Assembly: GCA_046153015.1 (NCBI GenBank)
Contig: JBJXGF010000138.1
Location: forward strand, 1-15,789
Reading direction: 5' to 3'
Length of the DNA stretch: 15,789 nt
DNA from: JBJXGF01 sp046153015
GTDB lineage: Bacteria; Actinomycetota; Acidimicrobiia; Acidimicrobiales; CAIXPF01
Part shown: positions 6,958-14,446 of the stretch, piece by piece
How the letters are laid out: every line of letters starts with the position of its first letter
Numbering within the stretch: the first letter of the stretch is position 1
Translations under genes and position numbers: made by a program
The notes under the pieces: model-generated
Seen by the model: only the letters and a program-made list of their open reading frames with translations
What the model was told of the DNA's origin: nothing
The model's database searches: none

Positions 6958-9777
6958 TCACCGTGCCTGGTCGAGCCGGCTGAGCGCCGCTGCGTGCGTG
7001 CGGTCGCGTGCGCCAAGCTTGCGCAGGATCGCCGATACATGTGTCTTCACCGTGCGGTAGCTGATGTACAGCTGCGCCGCGATCTCCTCGTTGGACCGGC
7101 CGGCGGCGATCAGCGCGAGCACCTCCCGCTCCCAAGGGCTCAACTGCTCTCCCCGGTGGCCGCGGTCGGGCCCTGGGGCGCGCGCCGACGCCGGTCGGGC
7201 CGGCTGCGACCTCGCCCGCTCGGCGTCACCATCCGCGGCGTCCTTGGCCAGGCGCAGCATGCGTTCGGCCTCGACTGCAAAGAGTGGGCAGCCGAGTGCT
7301 TCGCTGCGCTGGCACGCCTCGGCCAGCAGCTGCACCGCGTCGTTGGGACGGCCGGCCGCTAGGGCGGCCACGCCGGCGGCGTGCGAGACGGGGCCGAAGA
7401 ACGGCGCCACGTTGCCGAGCAAGAACCGGCAGTGCGGGAGCAGGTCCTGGGCCAACACCGCGGCGCGGGCGGTGTCGCCCAGATGCCAGCAGACGAACGC
7501 GGCCATTCCCGTGGCCATGAGGAACCACTCGTTGCGGTGGAGGCCGTTCGCAGCGCCGGAGCCGAGCGCCCGATCGAGGTACCGGCGAGCCCGTTCGGCG
7601 CCACCGTTCTCGATCTCGGCCAGGGCGGCCGCGCAGTACCAGAGCGGCGCGCTGCCAGTGGGGCCGGCGTAGGCGAGAAGACGATCTGCGTAGCGCGCAG
7701 TCGCGCCCGGCGACCCCGTCGACCGATCGAGCGCGAATCGCTGCATCAGGGCCATCTGCATGGTGTGGACGCTGTCGAGCGACCGGCTCAGCTCCACGAC
7801 CCGGCGGTTCAGCCGCCTCGCGACGGCGACCTCGCCGCGATGCAGCATCCGCATCGCTCGCAGCAGAGGCACATAGGGAAGGAACAACGGTTCCTGCCAT
7901 CTCTGCAGGAGTCGGTCGAAGCGTTCGATTTCGTCGTCTGCGGCGTCGAGGTCACCTACTTCAACGAGGCTGAGCACCCGCTGACGCATGGCGTCGAGGA
8001 CGACGTCTCGTCGATCCGCGGCGAGTGCGACGTCCGCGAGCTCAGCGCACGCCCGTGCCGCTGCCTCGGCATGGCCCGGGCCGCCCGCCACGACGCGACA
8101 CGCAAACGCTGTACGCATCCTGCCGTCGGCGTCATCGTCGGTGAGCCCCTCATTGGCCAGGGACAACCAGCGCCCGGCGTCGGCGTCGGCGTTGTACCAT
8201 GCCGCCCGCGCCAGGCTGGCCGCGAGCGCAGGGATCCTCCGGGAACCCGCGGGCTGGGCCGCGAGGGCCCGCCGCAGCAACTCCATCGACGGGTCGCTCC
8301 GCTCGGGGCGGACCCCTCCACCCATCAGACAGGCATCCTCGTGGCCCAGCGCCGCGGCCGCGAGCACCTCCGGGTCGACCGTCGCCGCCGCAGCTCGTGC
8401 AAAGTGAACCTGAGATGCCGCCGGGTTGCCCGCCCGCAGCATCGCTGTCCCGAGGTGGAGGAGCAACGACGGCCGCTGGGCGTCGGCCGCTAGGCCGACG
8501 GCCTCTTGTAGGTGGGCCGCTGCATCGTCATACGCGCCGACGTCGGACGCGTGCTGCGCGGCACGTCGCCACGCTTCGAGGGCATCGGCCCGCCGGGCCG
8601 GGTCGACGCGGGCTGCATGGGTCAGGTGCCGAGCGATGGCCCACAGGTCGTCACTCGCATTCCGCGCTGCGAGAGCCGCTGCTGCAGCCGCCTCGAGTTG
8701 CGCTCGACGATCGGGCGTCAGCAACTCGAGCACGGCTTGGCGCACGAGCGCGTGGCGGAAGGCGAAGACCCCCGCAGCGACGTCGTCGAGGAGACCGGCG
8801 CGGATGGCACCGTCGAGGTTGCCCAACCCGGCGCGCCCGCCAGACATCGCGGCCATGACGGCGAGCGAACCTCGCCGGCCGAGCACCGCCGCGAGCTCGA
8901 CAACGTGTGCGCCGTCCGGCGAGAGCGCAGCTAGCCGGCTCGCCACCAGGTCGCGAACCGAGCGGGGAACCTCTCGCCGTCCGGTCTGCCCTTCTTGCCC
9001 CCCCTGGCGAAGGACCTCCGTCACCAAGAAGGCATTGCCGCCTGTCGCTGCCACGATCCTTCGAGCCCGGGCCTCTCTGTCTGCGACCGGGCCCACCATC
9101 GCGGCAACGTCCGCCGCCTGGAAGGGCTCCAACTCGAGACGGACGGCGGTGGGATTTCGCAGCGCCCCAGCGACCACCGTGGTCGCGTCAGGGCCGGCCG
9201 CCTCGCCGCAGAACGTGCCCACGAGCATGATCGGCGATGAGCTAGCCGTGCGGGCCAGATGGGCGAAGAACTCCATTGACGCCCGGTCCGCCCAGTGGAG
9301 GTCGTCTTGGGCGATCACGAGTGGACTCGCACGACGCGCAGCTCCTGCGAAGACCTGCGCCAGGCGATGATGCAGCGCGTGGCGGCTCGACGACCGCTCG
9401 GCTGCGGCGGTCGGGCGGCTCACCCGGCGCAGCAGCGCGGCGACCTCCTGCCGGTCCACCGCGAGGTCCGCCGCTTTGGTGTAGAGCTGCTCGAGCGCGG
9501 TCCGCCACGCCCAGAATGGAGGTGTCCCGTCAGCATCGAACGCTCGGCTGTGGACGACGACGACCCCACGGCCTCGAGCGTCGCCGACGAAGCGTTCGAG
9601 CAGCCGGGACTTGCCGGATCCCTGCTCGCCCGCAACCACGACCGTCCACCCGCGGCCCTCGCGAGCCTCGCCCAAGGCATCGTCGAGCGCTGTCAGCTCC
9701 CGCGCCCGGCCGACGAAGGGAAACTCGATGGGCGGCGCGAGCGCGGCACTCGCGGTCCGTTCATCGCCGCTCGTCAT
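6958..9777 (-). CDS. LuxR-family transcriptional regulator with N-terminal AAA ATPase (LAL/MalT-like)
   Basis: 939 residues, a typical size for the LAL group of large ATP-binding LuxR regulators. After an N-terminal FVGRARELTALDDAL (21-35) comes Walker A GEQGSGKS (50-57) and Walker B LVIAQDDLHWAD (153-164). A long helical, alanine/arginine-rich middle part follows, probably TPR-like. The last 61 residues (879-939) form a LuxR/GerE helix-turn-helix: LSPWEREVLALIAAGRSNEE, then IAAQLYISYRTVKTHV and LRKLGA. Family knowledge: an inducer and ATP at the middle and N-terminal parts allow oligomerisation and activation through the C-terminal DNA-binding domain. The frame is open to 10125, but upstream sequence has no family similarity. 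ATG 9777 has a GGGGGTGG ribosome-binding site and directly precedes the FVGR motif. The gene diverges from a decayed SARP-type regulator. Confidence 0.92.
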   Translation of the reverse strand: MTSGDERTASAALAPPIEFPFVGRARELTALDDALGEAREGRGWTVVVAGEQGSGKSRLLERFVGDARGRGVVVVHSRAFDADGTPPFWAWRTALEQLYTKAADLAVDRQEVAALLRRVSRPTAAAERSSSRHALHHRLAQVFAGAARRASPLVIAQDDLHWADRASMEFFAHLARTASSSPIMLVGTFCGEAAGPDATTVVAGALRNPTAVRLELEPFQAADVAAMVGPVADREARARRIVAATGGNAFLVTEVLRQGGQEGQTGRREVPRSVRDLVASRLAALSPDGAHVVELAAVLGRRGSLAVMAAMSGGRAGLGNLDGAIRAGLLDDVAAGVFAFRHALVRQAVLELLTPDRRAQLEAAAAAALAARNASDDLWAIARHLTHAARVDPARRADALEAWRRAAQHASDVGAYDDAAAHLQEAVGLAADAQRPSLLLHLGTAMLRAGNPAASQVHFARAAAATVDPEVLAAAALGHEDACLMGGGVRPERSDPSMELLRRALAAQPAGSRRIPALAASLARAAWYNADADAGRWLSLANEGLTDDDADGRMRTAFACRVVAGGPGHAEAAARACAELADVALAADRRDVVLDAMRQRVLSLVEVGDLDAADDEIERFDRLLQRWQEPLFLPYVPLLRAMRMLHRGEVAVARRLNRRVVELSRSLDSVHTMQMALMQRFALDRSTGSPGATARYADRLLAYAGPTGSAPLWYCAAALAEIENGGAERARRYLDRALGSGAANGLHRNEWFLMATGMAAFVCWHLGDTARAAVLAQDLLPHCRFLLGNVAPFFGPVSHAAGVAALAAGRPNDAVQLLAEACQRSEALGCPLFAVEAERMLRLAKDAADGDAERARSQPARPASARAPGPDRGHRGEQLSPWEREVLALIAAGRSNEEIAAQLYISYRTVKTHVSAILRKLGARDRTHAAALSRLDQAR

Positions 9778-9800
9778 CCAGCCACCCCCTGCGGCAAGAG

Positions 9801-9827
9801 ACCATAGCGCGCCGGCTTCCCGGCGCG
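9801..9827 (-). promoter_or_regulatory. Candidate promoter of the LuxR-type regulator with an overlapping hairpin/operator
   Basis: On the minus strand TATGGT (plus 9801-9806) fits a TAnnnT -10 element 23 bases before the start codon, leaving room for the GGGGGTGG ribosome-binding site. Directly upstream lies a perfect 8-bp inverted repeat, CGCGCCGG (9808-9815) and CCGGCGCG (9820-9827), with a CTTC spacer. It would occupy the spacer and part of the -35 region, an obvious position for a repressor or autoregulatory site. Binding by any protein is inference. Confidence 0.35.
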
Positions 9828-9862
9828 TCAGCTTACAGCGAGCGTGTGGCGTCGGGTCTGTT

Positions 9863-9882
9863 GCGTCGAGGCCCATCGACGC
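9863..9882. promoter_or_regulatory. Inverted repeat GCGTCGA-N6-TCGACGC
   Basis: Perfect 7-base arms (9863-9869 and 9876-9882) with a six-base spacer, 86 bases upstream of the LuxR-regulator start. The size and spacing fit a binding site for a dimeric helix-turn-helix protein. There is no direct evidence of function. Confidence 0.3.
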
Positions 9883-10083
9883 CGTTGGCACCGGTGGTTG
9901 ACGGTGTCGGGGCGGCTCGCCGGATCGTTCCTGCACTGTCTTCGGAGCTGACCATGGCTGACCGCCGGCCCGGGCCGGCAATCGGTGGGCAGTGTCGAAC
10001 CGGCTGCTGAACGTGGTGTCCGTCGCTCGTTCCAGCGAGCCGTCGAACGCGAGCGGTTGAGCTGACGTCGCAGAGGGTGTGTC

Positions 10084-10654
10084 GTGTCGGATTCGCTCGA
10101 TTCCCCCGTTCCCGAGCGTGAGCACCTGCGAGTCGGCCTCTTCGGTGGCGTGTCCGTGCAGCGGGACGCCATCGAGCTCGACATCGGCGGCGTCAAGGCA
10201 CGCGCTGTGCTCGCCGTACTCGCTCTCGGCACCCCACGGGCGATCGACGCAGCGATCCTCATCGCGATGCGGTCTGGGGGGACCGGCCGCCCGCCGACCC
10301 CAAGCGAGACCTGCGCACGATCGTCAGCCGCCTCCGCCGCGTGATCGGACCCGAGTCCATCGTGGCGGTACGGGGTGGTGGATATCGCCTGACGATTCCC
10401 CGCCACCCCGCCACGAGGTCGACATCGACGCGCTCGAGCGCGTCGTCGCCTCGTTGGGCGCAGTCGCCGACACGGCGCACCTCCAGGCGTTGGCACGATC
10501 CCTCGGCGAGTTGCGCGGCAGCGCGGAAGACGACAGAAGAACAAGAACACGTGTTCTGACTTCAGGACCGCCGCATTCGTCCGCTCTGCCATCCCTCCCG
10601 GCGCTGCGGGCCTCGGGGCAGGTTAGCGCCGCTTATCGCGCCGCTTCGGGCTGA
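10084..10654 (+). pseudogene. Decayed AfsR/SARP-type regulator (winged helix plus start of BTAD), two frameshifts
   Basis: Joining three frames restores a winged-helix domain that aligns along its length with residues 3-92 of the BTAD regulator at 1534-4512. Frame 1 from GTG 10084 gives LRVGLFGGVSVQRD and KARAVLAVLALG. From about 10266 the similarity moves to frame 3 (DAVWGDRPPADPKRDLRTI, then VSRLRRVIGPES and GGGYRLTIPRH). From about 10412 it moves to frame 2 (HEVDIDALERVVASLG, LARSLGELRG), the start of a BTAD domain. Each step fits the loss of one base; the second lies beside runs of four C. After about 10535 similarity fades and the frame runs to TGA 10654, so most of the BTAD domain and any ATPase part are missing. 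This is a degraded regulator remnant, unless the frameshifts are assembly errors, in which case only a truncated protein would result. Confidence 0.8.
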
Positions 10655-10703
10655 GACGGACGCCGCCCCGGGCGCGCCGGCGAGGCGCCAGGGCGCGGGG
10701 CCC

Positions 10704-11135
10704 TCAGGCCTTCTTCGCTCGGGGCTTCGCCGGCGGCGTGGCGGCGGCGGCCGGCGTCGCCGTGGTCTTCGCCGCGGCGGTCTTGGCCGCGGCGGCGGTC
10801 TTCGCGCCGGCCTTGGCCGTGGTCTTCGCGCTCGAGGTCTTGGCCGCCGCCTTCTTCGGCTTGGCGGCCACCGCCTCCTTCAACCCCTTCAGCGGCGTGA
10901 TGCGCGTCTTGCGGGACGCGGCCACCTTCACCGGCTCACCGGTGGCGGGGTTGCGCGCCATGCGGGCCGGCGCGTCGCGCACCGAGAACACCGCGAAGCC
11001 GGGCAGCGTCACCTTGTCGCCGCCGCAGATCGCCTCGGTCGTCACGGCCGTGAAGGCGTCCAACACCTGCCCTGCGAGCTTTGCGTCCACGCCGACCCGT
11101 TCGGCAACTGCGTTGTTCAACTCTCTGCGATTCAC
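10704..11135 (-). CDS. hupB: HU-family nucleoid protein with lysine/alanine-rich C-terminal tail
   Basis: 143 residues. Residues 1-90 are a complete HU domain: N-terminal helices (NRRELNNAVAERVGV), the GDKVTLPGFAVFSVRDAPAR strand region (39-58), the DNA-wrapping arm with RNPATGEPVKV (61-71) and the closing TPLKGLKEAV. Residues 91-143 form a low-complexity basic tail of Lys-Ala-Thr-Pro repeats (PKKAAAKT, AKTTAKAGAKT, ending KPRAKKA). This resembles the tails of mycobacterial HupB and Streptomyces HupS, which bind and compact DNA, but is shorter than theirs. The frame extends to 11948, but that part is antisense to the amidohydrolase. GTG 11135 lies eight bases after GGGGAG and starts the HU fold; a TTG at 11141 is too close to that site. 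The gene diverges from the amidohydrolase across 213 bases. Confidence 0.93.
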   Translation of the reverse strand: MNRRELNNAVAERVGVDAKLAGQVLDAFTAVTTEAICGGDKVTLPGFAVFSVRDAPARMARNPATGEPVKVAASRKTRITPLKGLKEAVAAKPKKAAAKTSSAKTTAKAGAKTAAAAKTAAAKTTATPAAAATPPAKPRAKKA

Positions 11136-11336
11136 GACCAAGACTCCCCTGCTCCAACAACCACATCCGTTTGTACCGCACGGTGGCGGCGAACACACGG
11201 ATGCAGCGGCCCGTAAACGCTGAAATCGGTCCAATCGCGCCGAAAAAGGGAAGAACCGCCCCCTCCAGCAGCCGATCGGACGGTCCCGAAGGGGCCCGGC
11301 GGGCCTGTCCGGACGGGCCTCCGCCAACGACGAAAC

Positions 11337-11342
11337 TAGGGT
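11337..11342 (+). promoter_or_regulatory. Candidate leaderless -10 element (TAGGGT) of the amidohydrolase
   Basis: TAGGGT is followed by six bases and the ATG at 11349, so transcription would begin at or next to the start codon. No Shine-Dalgarno sequence is present. The geometry is identical to that of the BTAD regulator start. No -35 box is evident. The 213-base gap to the HU gene holds no other clear signal. Confidence 0.5.
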
Positions 11343-11348
11343 CTGGCC

Positions 11349-12353
11349 ATGAGCGAGCACACCGATTGGCTGGCGCAGGTTAACGAGGCGGCGCTCGAGC
11401 CGGACCTTCCTATCTGCGATCCGCATCACCACCTCTGGCTGGACAAGGGCCACACCGGCTGGCCCTACACGCTCGAGGATCTGCATGCCGACACCGGTTC
11501 GGGCCACAACGTGGTGCGGACGGTCTTCCTGGAATGCGGCGCCGAATACCGCCAGAGCGGGCCGAAGGAGCTGCGCCCGGTCGGTGAGACCGAGTTCGTC
11601 GCGGAGCTGGCCGAGCGGAGCGCAGCCGGCGGGGGCGCCGAGATCGCGGGGATCATGGGCACGGCCAACCTGCTGCTCGGCGACGCCGTGGAGGAGGTGA
11701 TGGCCGCACACGAGGCCGCCGGCCGGGGCCGGTTCCGGGGCGTCCGTTTCATCGCCGCGTACAACGAGCACCCGCCGTTGGCGGTCGGCGCCGGCCCGGG
11801 GCTCATGCAGGACGAGCGGTACCTGGCCGGGGTCCGCAAGGTCGGCGCGCTCGGCTACACCTACGACGCGTTCTGCTATCACCCGCAGATCCCCGAGCTG
11901 GTCGAGGTGGCCAGGGCCTGCCCCGACGTCACGATCGTGGCCGACCACCTCTGCGGGCCCATCGGCGTCGGGCCCTTCAAGGACAAGCGGGTCGAGGTGC
12001 TAGCGGCGTGGCGGCCCGCCATGGCGCAGCTCGCATCCTGCCCGAACGTGGTGCTCAAGCTCGGCGGCATCGGCATGCCGATGTTCGGCATCCGCTGGGA
12101 CCGCCAGGACAAGCCGCCCACCTCGGAGGAGCTGGCGGCGCCGTGGCGCGACGAGATCCGGTTCTGCATCGAGCAGTTCGGTCCGGACCGCTGCATGTTC
12201 GAGTCCAACTTCCCCGTCGACAAGCGAGGCTGCAGCTACACCGTCCTGTGGAACGCGTTCAAGCGCATCGCGGCCGACTGCTCGCCGGCGGAGAAGCGCG
12301 ACCTGTTCCACGACACCGCCGCCCGCGCCTACCGCCTCACCACCCTCGCCTGA
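11349..12353 (+). CDS. Amidohydrolase-2 family TIM-barrel metal-dependent hydrolase
   Basis: 334 residues, typical of the COG3618/amidohydro_2 family of cytosolic TIM-barrel hydrolases, which act on lactones or other carboxyl derivatives, or decarboxylate aromatic acids. The N-terminal metal motif DPHHHLW is at 24-30. Further probable ligands are His178 in CYHPQIPELV and His200 in VADHLCGPIG. MFESNFPVDK (283-292) supplies the conserved C-terminal SNFP with Asp291, and the final HDTAARAYRL (321-330) is the usual end helix of the family. There is no signal peptide. ATG 11349 is supported by the position of the metal motif; it has no ribosome-binding site and looks leaderless. The substrate cannot be assigned: the only neighbours are HU (divergent) and a D-aminoacylase-like enzyme (convergent). 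Confidence 0.9.
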   Translation: MSEHTDWLAQVNEAALEPDLPICDPHHHLWLDKGHTGWPYTLEDLHADTGSGHNVVRTVFLECGAEYRQSGPKELRPVGETEFVAELAERSAAGGGAEIAGIMGTANLLLGDAVEEVMAAHEAAGRGRFRGVRFIAAYNEHPPLAVGAGPGLMQDERYLAGVRKVGALGYTYDAFCYHPQIPELVEVARACPDVTIVADHLCGPIGVGPFKDKRVEVLAAWRPAMAQLASCPNVVLKLGGIGMPMFGIRWDRQDKPPTSEELAAPWRDEIRFCIEQFGPDRCMFESNFPVDKRGCSYTVLWNAFKRIAADCSPAEKRDLFHDTAARAYRLTTLA

Positions 12354-12386
12354 GCATCCCCGCCCCGCAGCCGGCCGGACGCGCCG

Positions 12387-12418
12387 GGGGCCGCCGCTCT
12401 TGCACGAGCGGCGGCCCC
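12387..12418. terminator. Strong bidirectional GC hairpin
   Basis: GGGGCCGCCGCTC (12387-12399) and its perfect complement (12406-12418) form a 13-bp stem with the six-base loop TTGCAC, extended by three more pairs (GCC/GGC) beyond one bulged G. It lies between the convergent amidohydrolase (stop 12353) and D-aminoacylase-like gene (stop 12443). No U-tract follows on either strand, as is common in actinobacterial terminators. Confidence 0.75.
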
Positions 12419-12442
12419 GGCCAGGGCTGGGTTCGGCTCGGC

Positions 12443-14161
12443 TCAGCCGATGGCGGTGCCCGCGGTGTCGCGGCCCGAGCGCATGATGCCGCCCGGCTTG
12501 GCGCCGGTGAACTCGCCGGCGCGGCAGATCTCGACGCCGTTCACGATCACGTTGTCGATGCCGTCCGCTTCGCCGTAGAGGCGCCATGCGCCGCCCGGCA
12601 GGTCTTCGCGGATCTCGATCGGGCGGGCGCCTACCGTCTCGGGGTCGATCACGACCACGTCGGCGTGCCAGCCCTCCTGCAGGCGGCCCCGCTCCTGCAG
12701 GCCGTACAGCCGGGCGGGGGCGTCGGTGATGAGCTGGATCGCCTCCTCCCACGGCAGGAGCTTGAGCTCACGGCAGGCGCGCCCGAGCATCGCCGTGGTG
12801 GCGTTGAACGTGGCGAGCAGGTCGAGATGGGCGCCGGCGTCGGTGCCGCCGACCACGGTGCGGCTGTCGCGCCACACCTCCACCCGCTTCTCCCAGGTCT
12901 CGCGGTCGTCGCCGATCACCGGCTGGTAGAGACCGGTCTTCAGCCGGTCGGCCACCACGATGTCGCACAGCACGTCGAAGGTCTCGCGACCCTCCGCCTC
13001 GGCGATCTCGCCGATCGTGCGGCCCATGTACTCCTGGTTCTCCTGGCTGAACACCTCGCCGATCGTGTACTTGTGCCACTTGGCCAGGCCGCGCATCGGG
13101 CTCGGGCCCTGGGCCAGCTCGCCCAGCTCCCGCCGGGTGGCCGGATCGGCCAGCAGCGCCATCTTCTCCTCCACCGGCAGCGCCATCGGCTTCGCCCAGC
13201 CGTGCAGCATGTCGAAGGTGAAGCCGGACTCGAGGCACAGGCGGCTCTTCACCGCGCAGGGCACGGTGAGCGCCAGCACCTCGGCGCCCCGGGCTCGGGC
13301 GTAGTCGGTGGCCGAGAGCCGGTTGTTCATGACCTCCATCTGCTTCGGCGACAGGTTCACCGCGATGAGGTTCCAGTTGATCGGCCGGTTGGCGGCCAGC
13401 GACATGTCGGTCAACAGCTCGATGTGGCTCTGCTCGAACCGGCCGACGGTGGGGATGAACTCGAGCTGGGTGCCGTCGAAGTCACGGCACACCCCGGCCA
13501 GGGCCACCATCTCCTCGCGGCTGGCGTGACGCGAAGGCACCGGGTCGCCCTTGGCGTCGTTGTGGCTCGTGGCCCACGACGACGTGAAGCCCAGGCCGCC
13601 GGCCTCGAGGCTCTCGGCCAGCAGCCGCTTCATGGTGGCGAGCTCGCCGTCGGTGGCGTGGTTGCCGATCGAGCGCTCGCCCATGGCCAGACGGCGCAAC
13701 GCCGAATGGCCGACCATGAACCCGGCGTTGACCGCCAGCTGGCCCTCGAGGCAGTCGAGCCACTCGCCGAAAGTGCGCCACGAACCCCACGGCACGCCCT
13801 GCTCGAGCGAGGTGAGGGGCATGCCCTCGACCCGGGCGAGCATCTTCATGAGGTACTCGCCGTGCTCCATCTCGAGCGGCGCGATCGTGAAGCCGCAATT
13901 GCCGCCGATGACCGTGGTGATGCCGTGGAGCGGCGACGGCGAGAGGTTGCCGTCCCAGAACACCTGGGCGTCGTAATGGGTGTGGATGTCGATGAAGCCC
14001 GGGGCGACGATCTTCCCGGCGGCCTCAATGGTCTTCGCCGCGTCCTCCGTCACCTCCCCGATCTTGACGACCCTGCCACCCTTGATGCCGACGTCGGCCC
14101 GGATGCCCGGCTTACCGCTCCCGTCGATGACCGTTCCACTCTTGATGACCAGATCCAGCAT
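12443..14161 (-). CDS. D-aminoacylase-like amidohydrolase (amidohydrolase family 3)
   Basis: 572 residues of the amidohydrolase superfamily, in the group that includes N-acyl-D-amino-acid deacylases. It has the small N-terminal beta domain (LDLVIKSGTVIDGSG), the metal motif FIDIHTHYDAQ (56-66; His60, His62), the bridging cysteine in GGNCGF (86-91; Cys89), SRHASREEM (210-218) and GGTDAGAHLD (438-447; Asp441). The C-terminal LYGLQERGRLQEGWHADVVV returns to the beta domain. Two histidines that bind zinc in classical D-aminoacylases are not seen at their usual places; FIPTVGR and INWNLIAVN stand there instead. It therefore belongs to a divergent subgroup of unknown substrate. ATG 14161 has an AGGGGGTAG ribosome-binding site. 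It is a single gene, transcribed towards the amidohydrolase. Confidence 0.88.
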   Translation of the reverse strand: MLDLVIKSGTVIDGSGKPGIRADVGIKGGRVVKIGEVTEDAAKTIEAAGKIVAPGFIDIHTHYDAQVFWDGNLSPSPLHGITTVIGGNCGFTIAPLEMEHGEYLMKMLARVEGMPLTSLEQGVPWGSWRTFGEWLDCLEGQLAVNAGFMVGHSALRRLAMGERSIGNHATDGELATMKRLLAESLEAGGLGFTSSWATSHNDAKGDPVPSRHASREEMVALAGVCRDFDGTQLEFIPTVGRFEQSHIELLTDMSLAANRPINWNLIAVNLSPKQMEVMNNRLSATDYARARGAEVLALTVPCAVKSRLCLESGFTFDMLHGWAKPMALPVEEKMALLADPATRRELGELAQGPSPMRGLAKWHKYTIGEVFSQENQEYMGRTIGEIAEAEGRETFDVLCDIVVADRLKTGLYQPVIGDDRETWEKRVEVWRDSRTVVGGTDAGAHLDLLATFNATTAMLGRACRELKLLPWEEAIQLITDAPARLYGLQERGRLQEGWHADVVVIDPETVGARPIEIREDLPGGAWRLYGEADGIDNVIVNGVEICRAGEFTGAKPGGIMRSGRDTAGTAIG

Positions 14162-14276
14162 GACTACCCCCTATCACCGCGCGCGATGGGTTGATCGTAG
14201 TTCGGCATGCTGCGTGCGCGCCCCATTGGCGTCCGTCCGGGGCGCGCTCGGCGCGGTTCGACGGCGGGGCCCGGTG

Positions 14277-14282
14277 TACACT
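14277..14282 (+). promoter_or_regulatory. Candidate -10 element (TACACT) of tRNA-Ser
   Basis: TACACT fits the TAnnnT consensus and ends 10 bases before the mature tRNA 5' end, which suits a short 5' leader removed by RNase P. A possible weak -35 (TTCGAC, 14257-14262) is closer than usual. Confidence 0.45.
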
Positions 14283-14292
14283 CGGAAGCCTT

Positions 14293-14383
14293 GGAGAGGT
14301 GCCGGAGTCCGGTCGATCGGGGCGCCCTGCTAAGGCGTTGATGGGAGCAATCCTGTCCGTGGGTTCGAATCCCACCCTCTCCG
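14293..14383 (+). tRNA. tRNA-Ser (anticodon GCT)
   Basis: A full cloverleaf can be folded. The acceptor GGAGAGG (14293-14299) pairs with CCTCTCC (14376-14382), with G at 14383 as discriminator. The anticodon stem GCGCC/GGCGT encloses the loop CTGCTAA with anticodon GCT at 14329-14331, reading AGC and AGU serine codons. A 20-base variable arm (14339-14358) with a GGGA/TCCT helix makes it a class II tRNA, as serine tRNAs are. The T arm is GTGGG-TTCGAAT-CCCAC. The 3' CCA is not encoded and must be added. It is transcribed alone, divergently from the D-aminoacylase-like gene. Confidence 0.97.
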
Positions 14384-14393
14384 CCGCCGCGAG

Positions 14394-14419
14394 AGCGGGA
14401 GGGCCTCAGCCCTCCCGCT
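14394..14419. terminator. Hairpin terminator after tRNA-Ser
   Basis: AGCGGGAGGGC (14394-14404) and GCCCTCCCGCT (14409-14419) form a perfect 11-bp stem with the tetraloop CTCA, 10 bases after the tRNA. The convergent FG-GAP gene stops at 14456, so the same hairpin may terminate transcription from both sides. Confidence 0.8.
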
Positions 14420-14446
14420 TCCGCGACGTCCGAGCCGCCGGGCCGG

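Larger units (their letters stand above)
9778..10083. other. 306-base divergent control region, rich in palindromes, no gene seen
   Basis: The gap between the LuxR-type regulator and the divergent SARP-type pseudogene contains several dyads: 9808-9827, 9863-9882 and the 8-base palindrome CACCGGTG at 9889-9896. No frame here resembles a protein. The part from about 9900 to 10060 shows nothing recognisable. AGAGGG lies just upstream of the GTG at 10084 and would have served the pseudogene. Confidence 0.5.

Noticed and set aside
10084..10420. Programmed frameshifting instead of gene decay in the SARP-type remnant
   Set aside because: No slippery heptamer or downstream structure is apparent at the first shift, there are two shifts, and the restored product lacks most of its second domain.
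12008..14194. 728-codon open frame on the plus strand
   Set aside because: Antisense to the D-aminoacylase-like gene and overlapping the end of the amidohydrolase in another frame; low-complexity arginine/histidine-rich product with no family features.
14293..14383. tRNA-Ser as attachment site of an integrated element
   Set aside because: No integrase gene and no second copy of the tRNA 3' end is found in the window.
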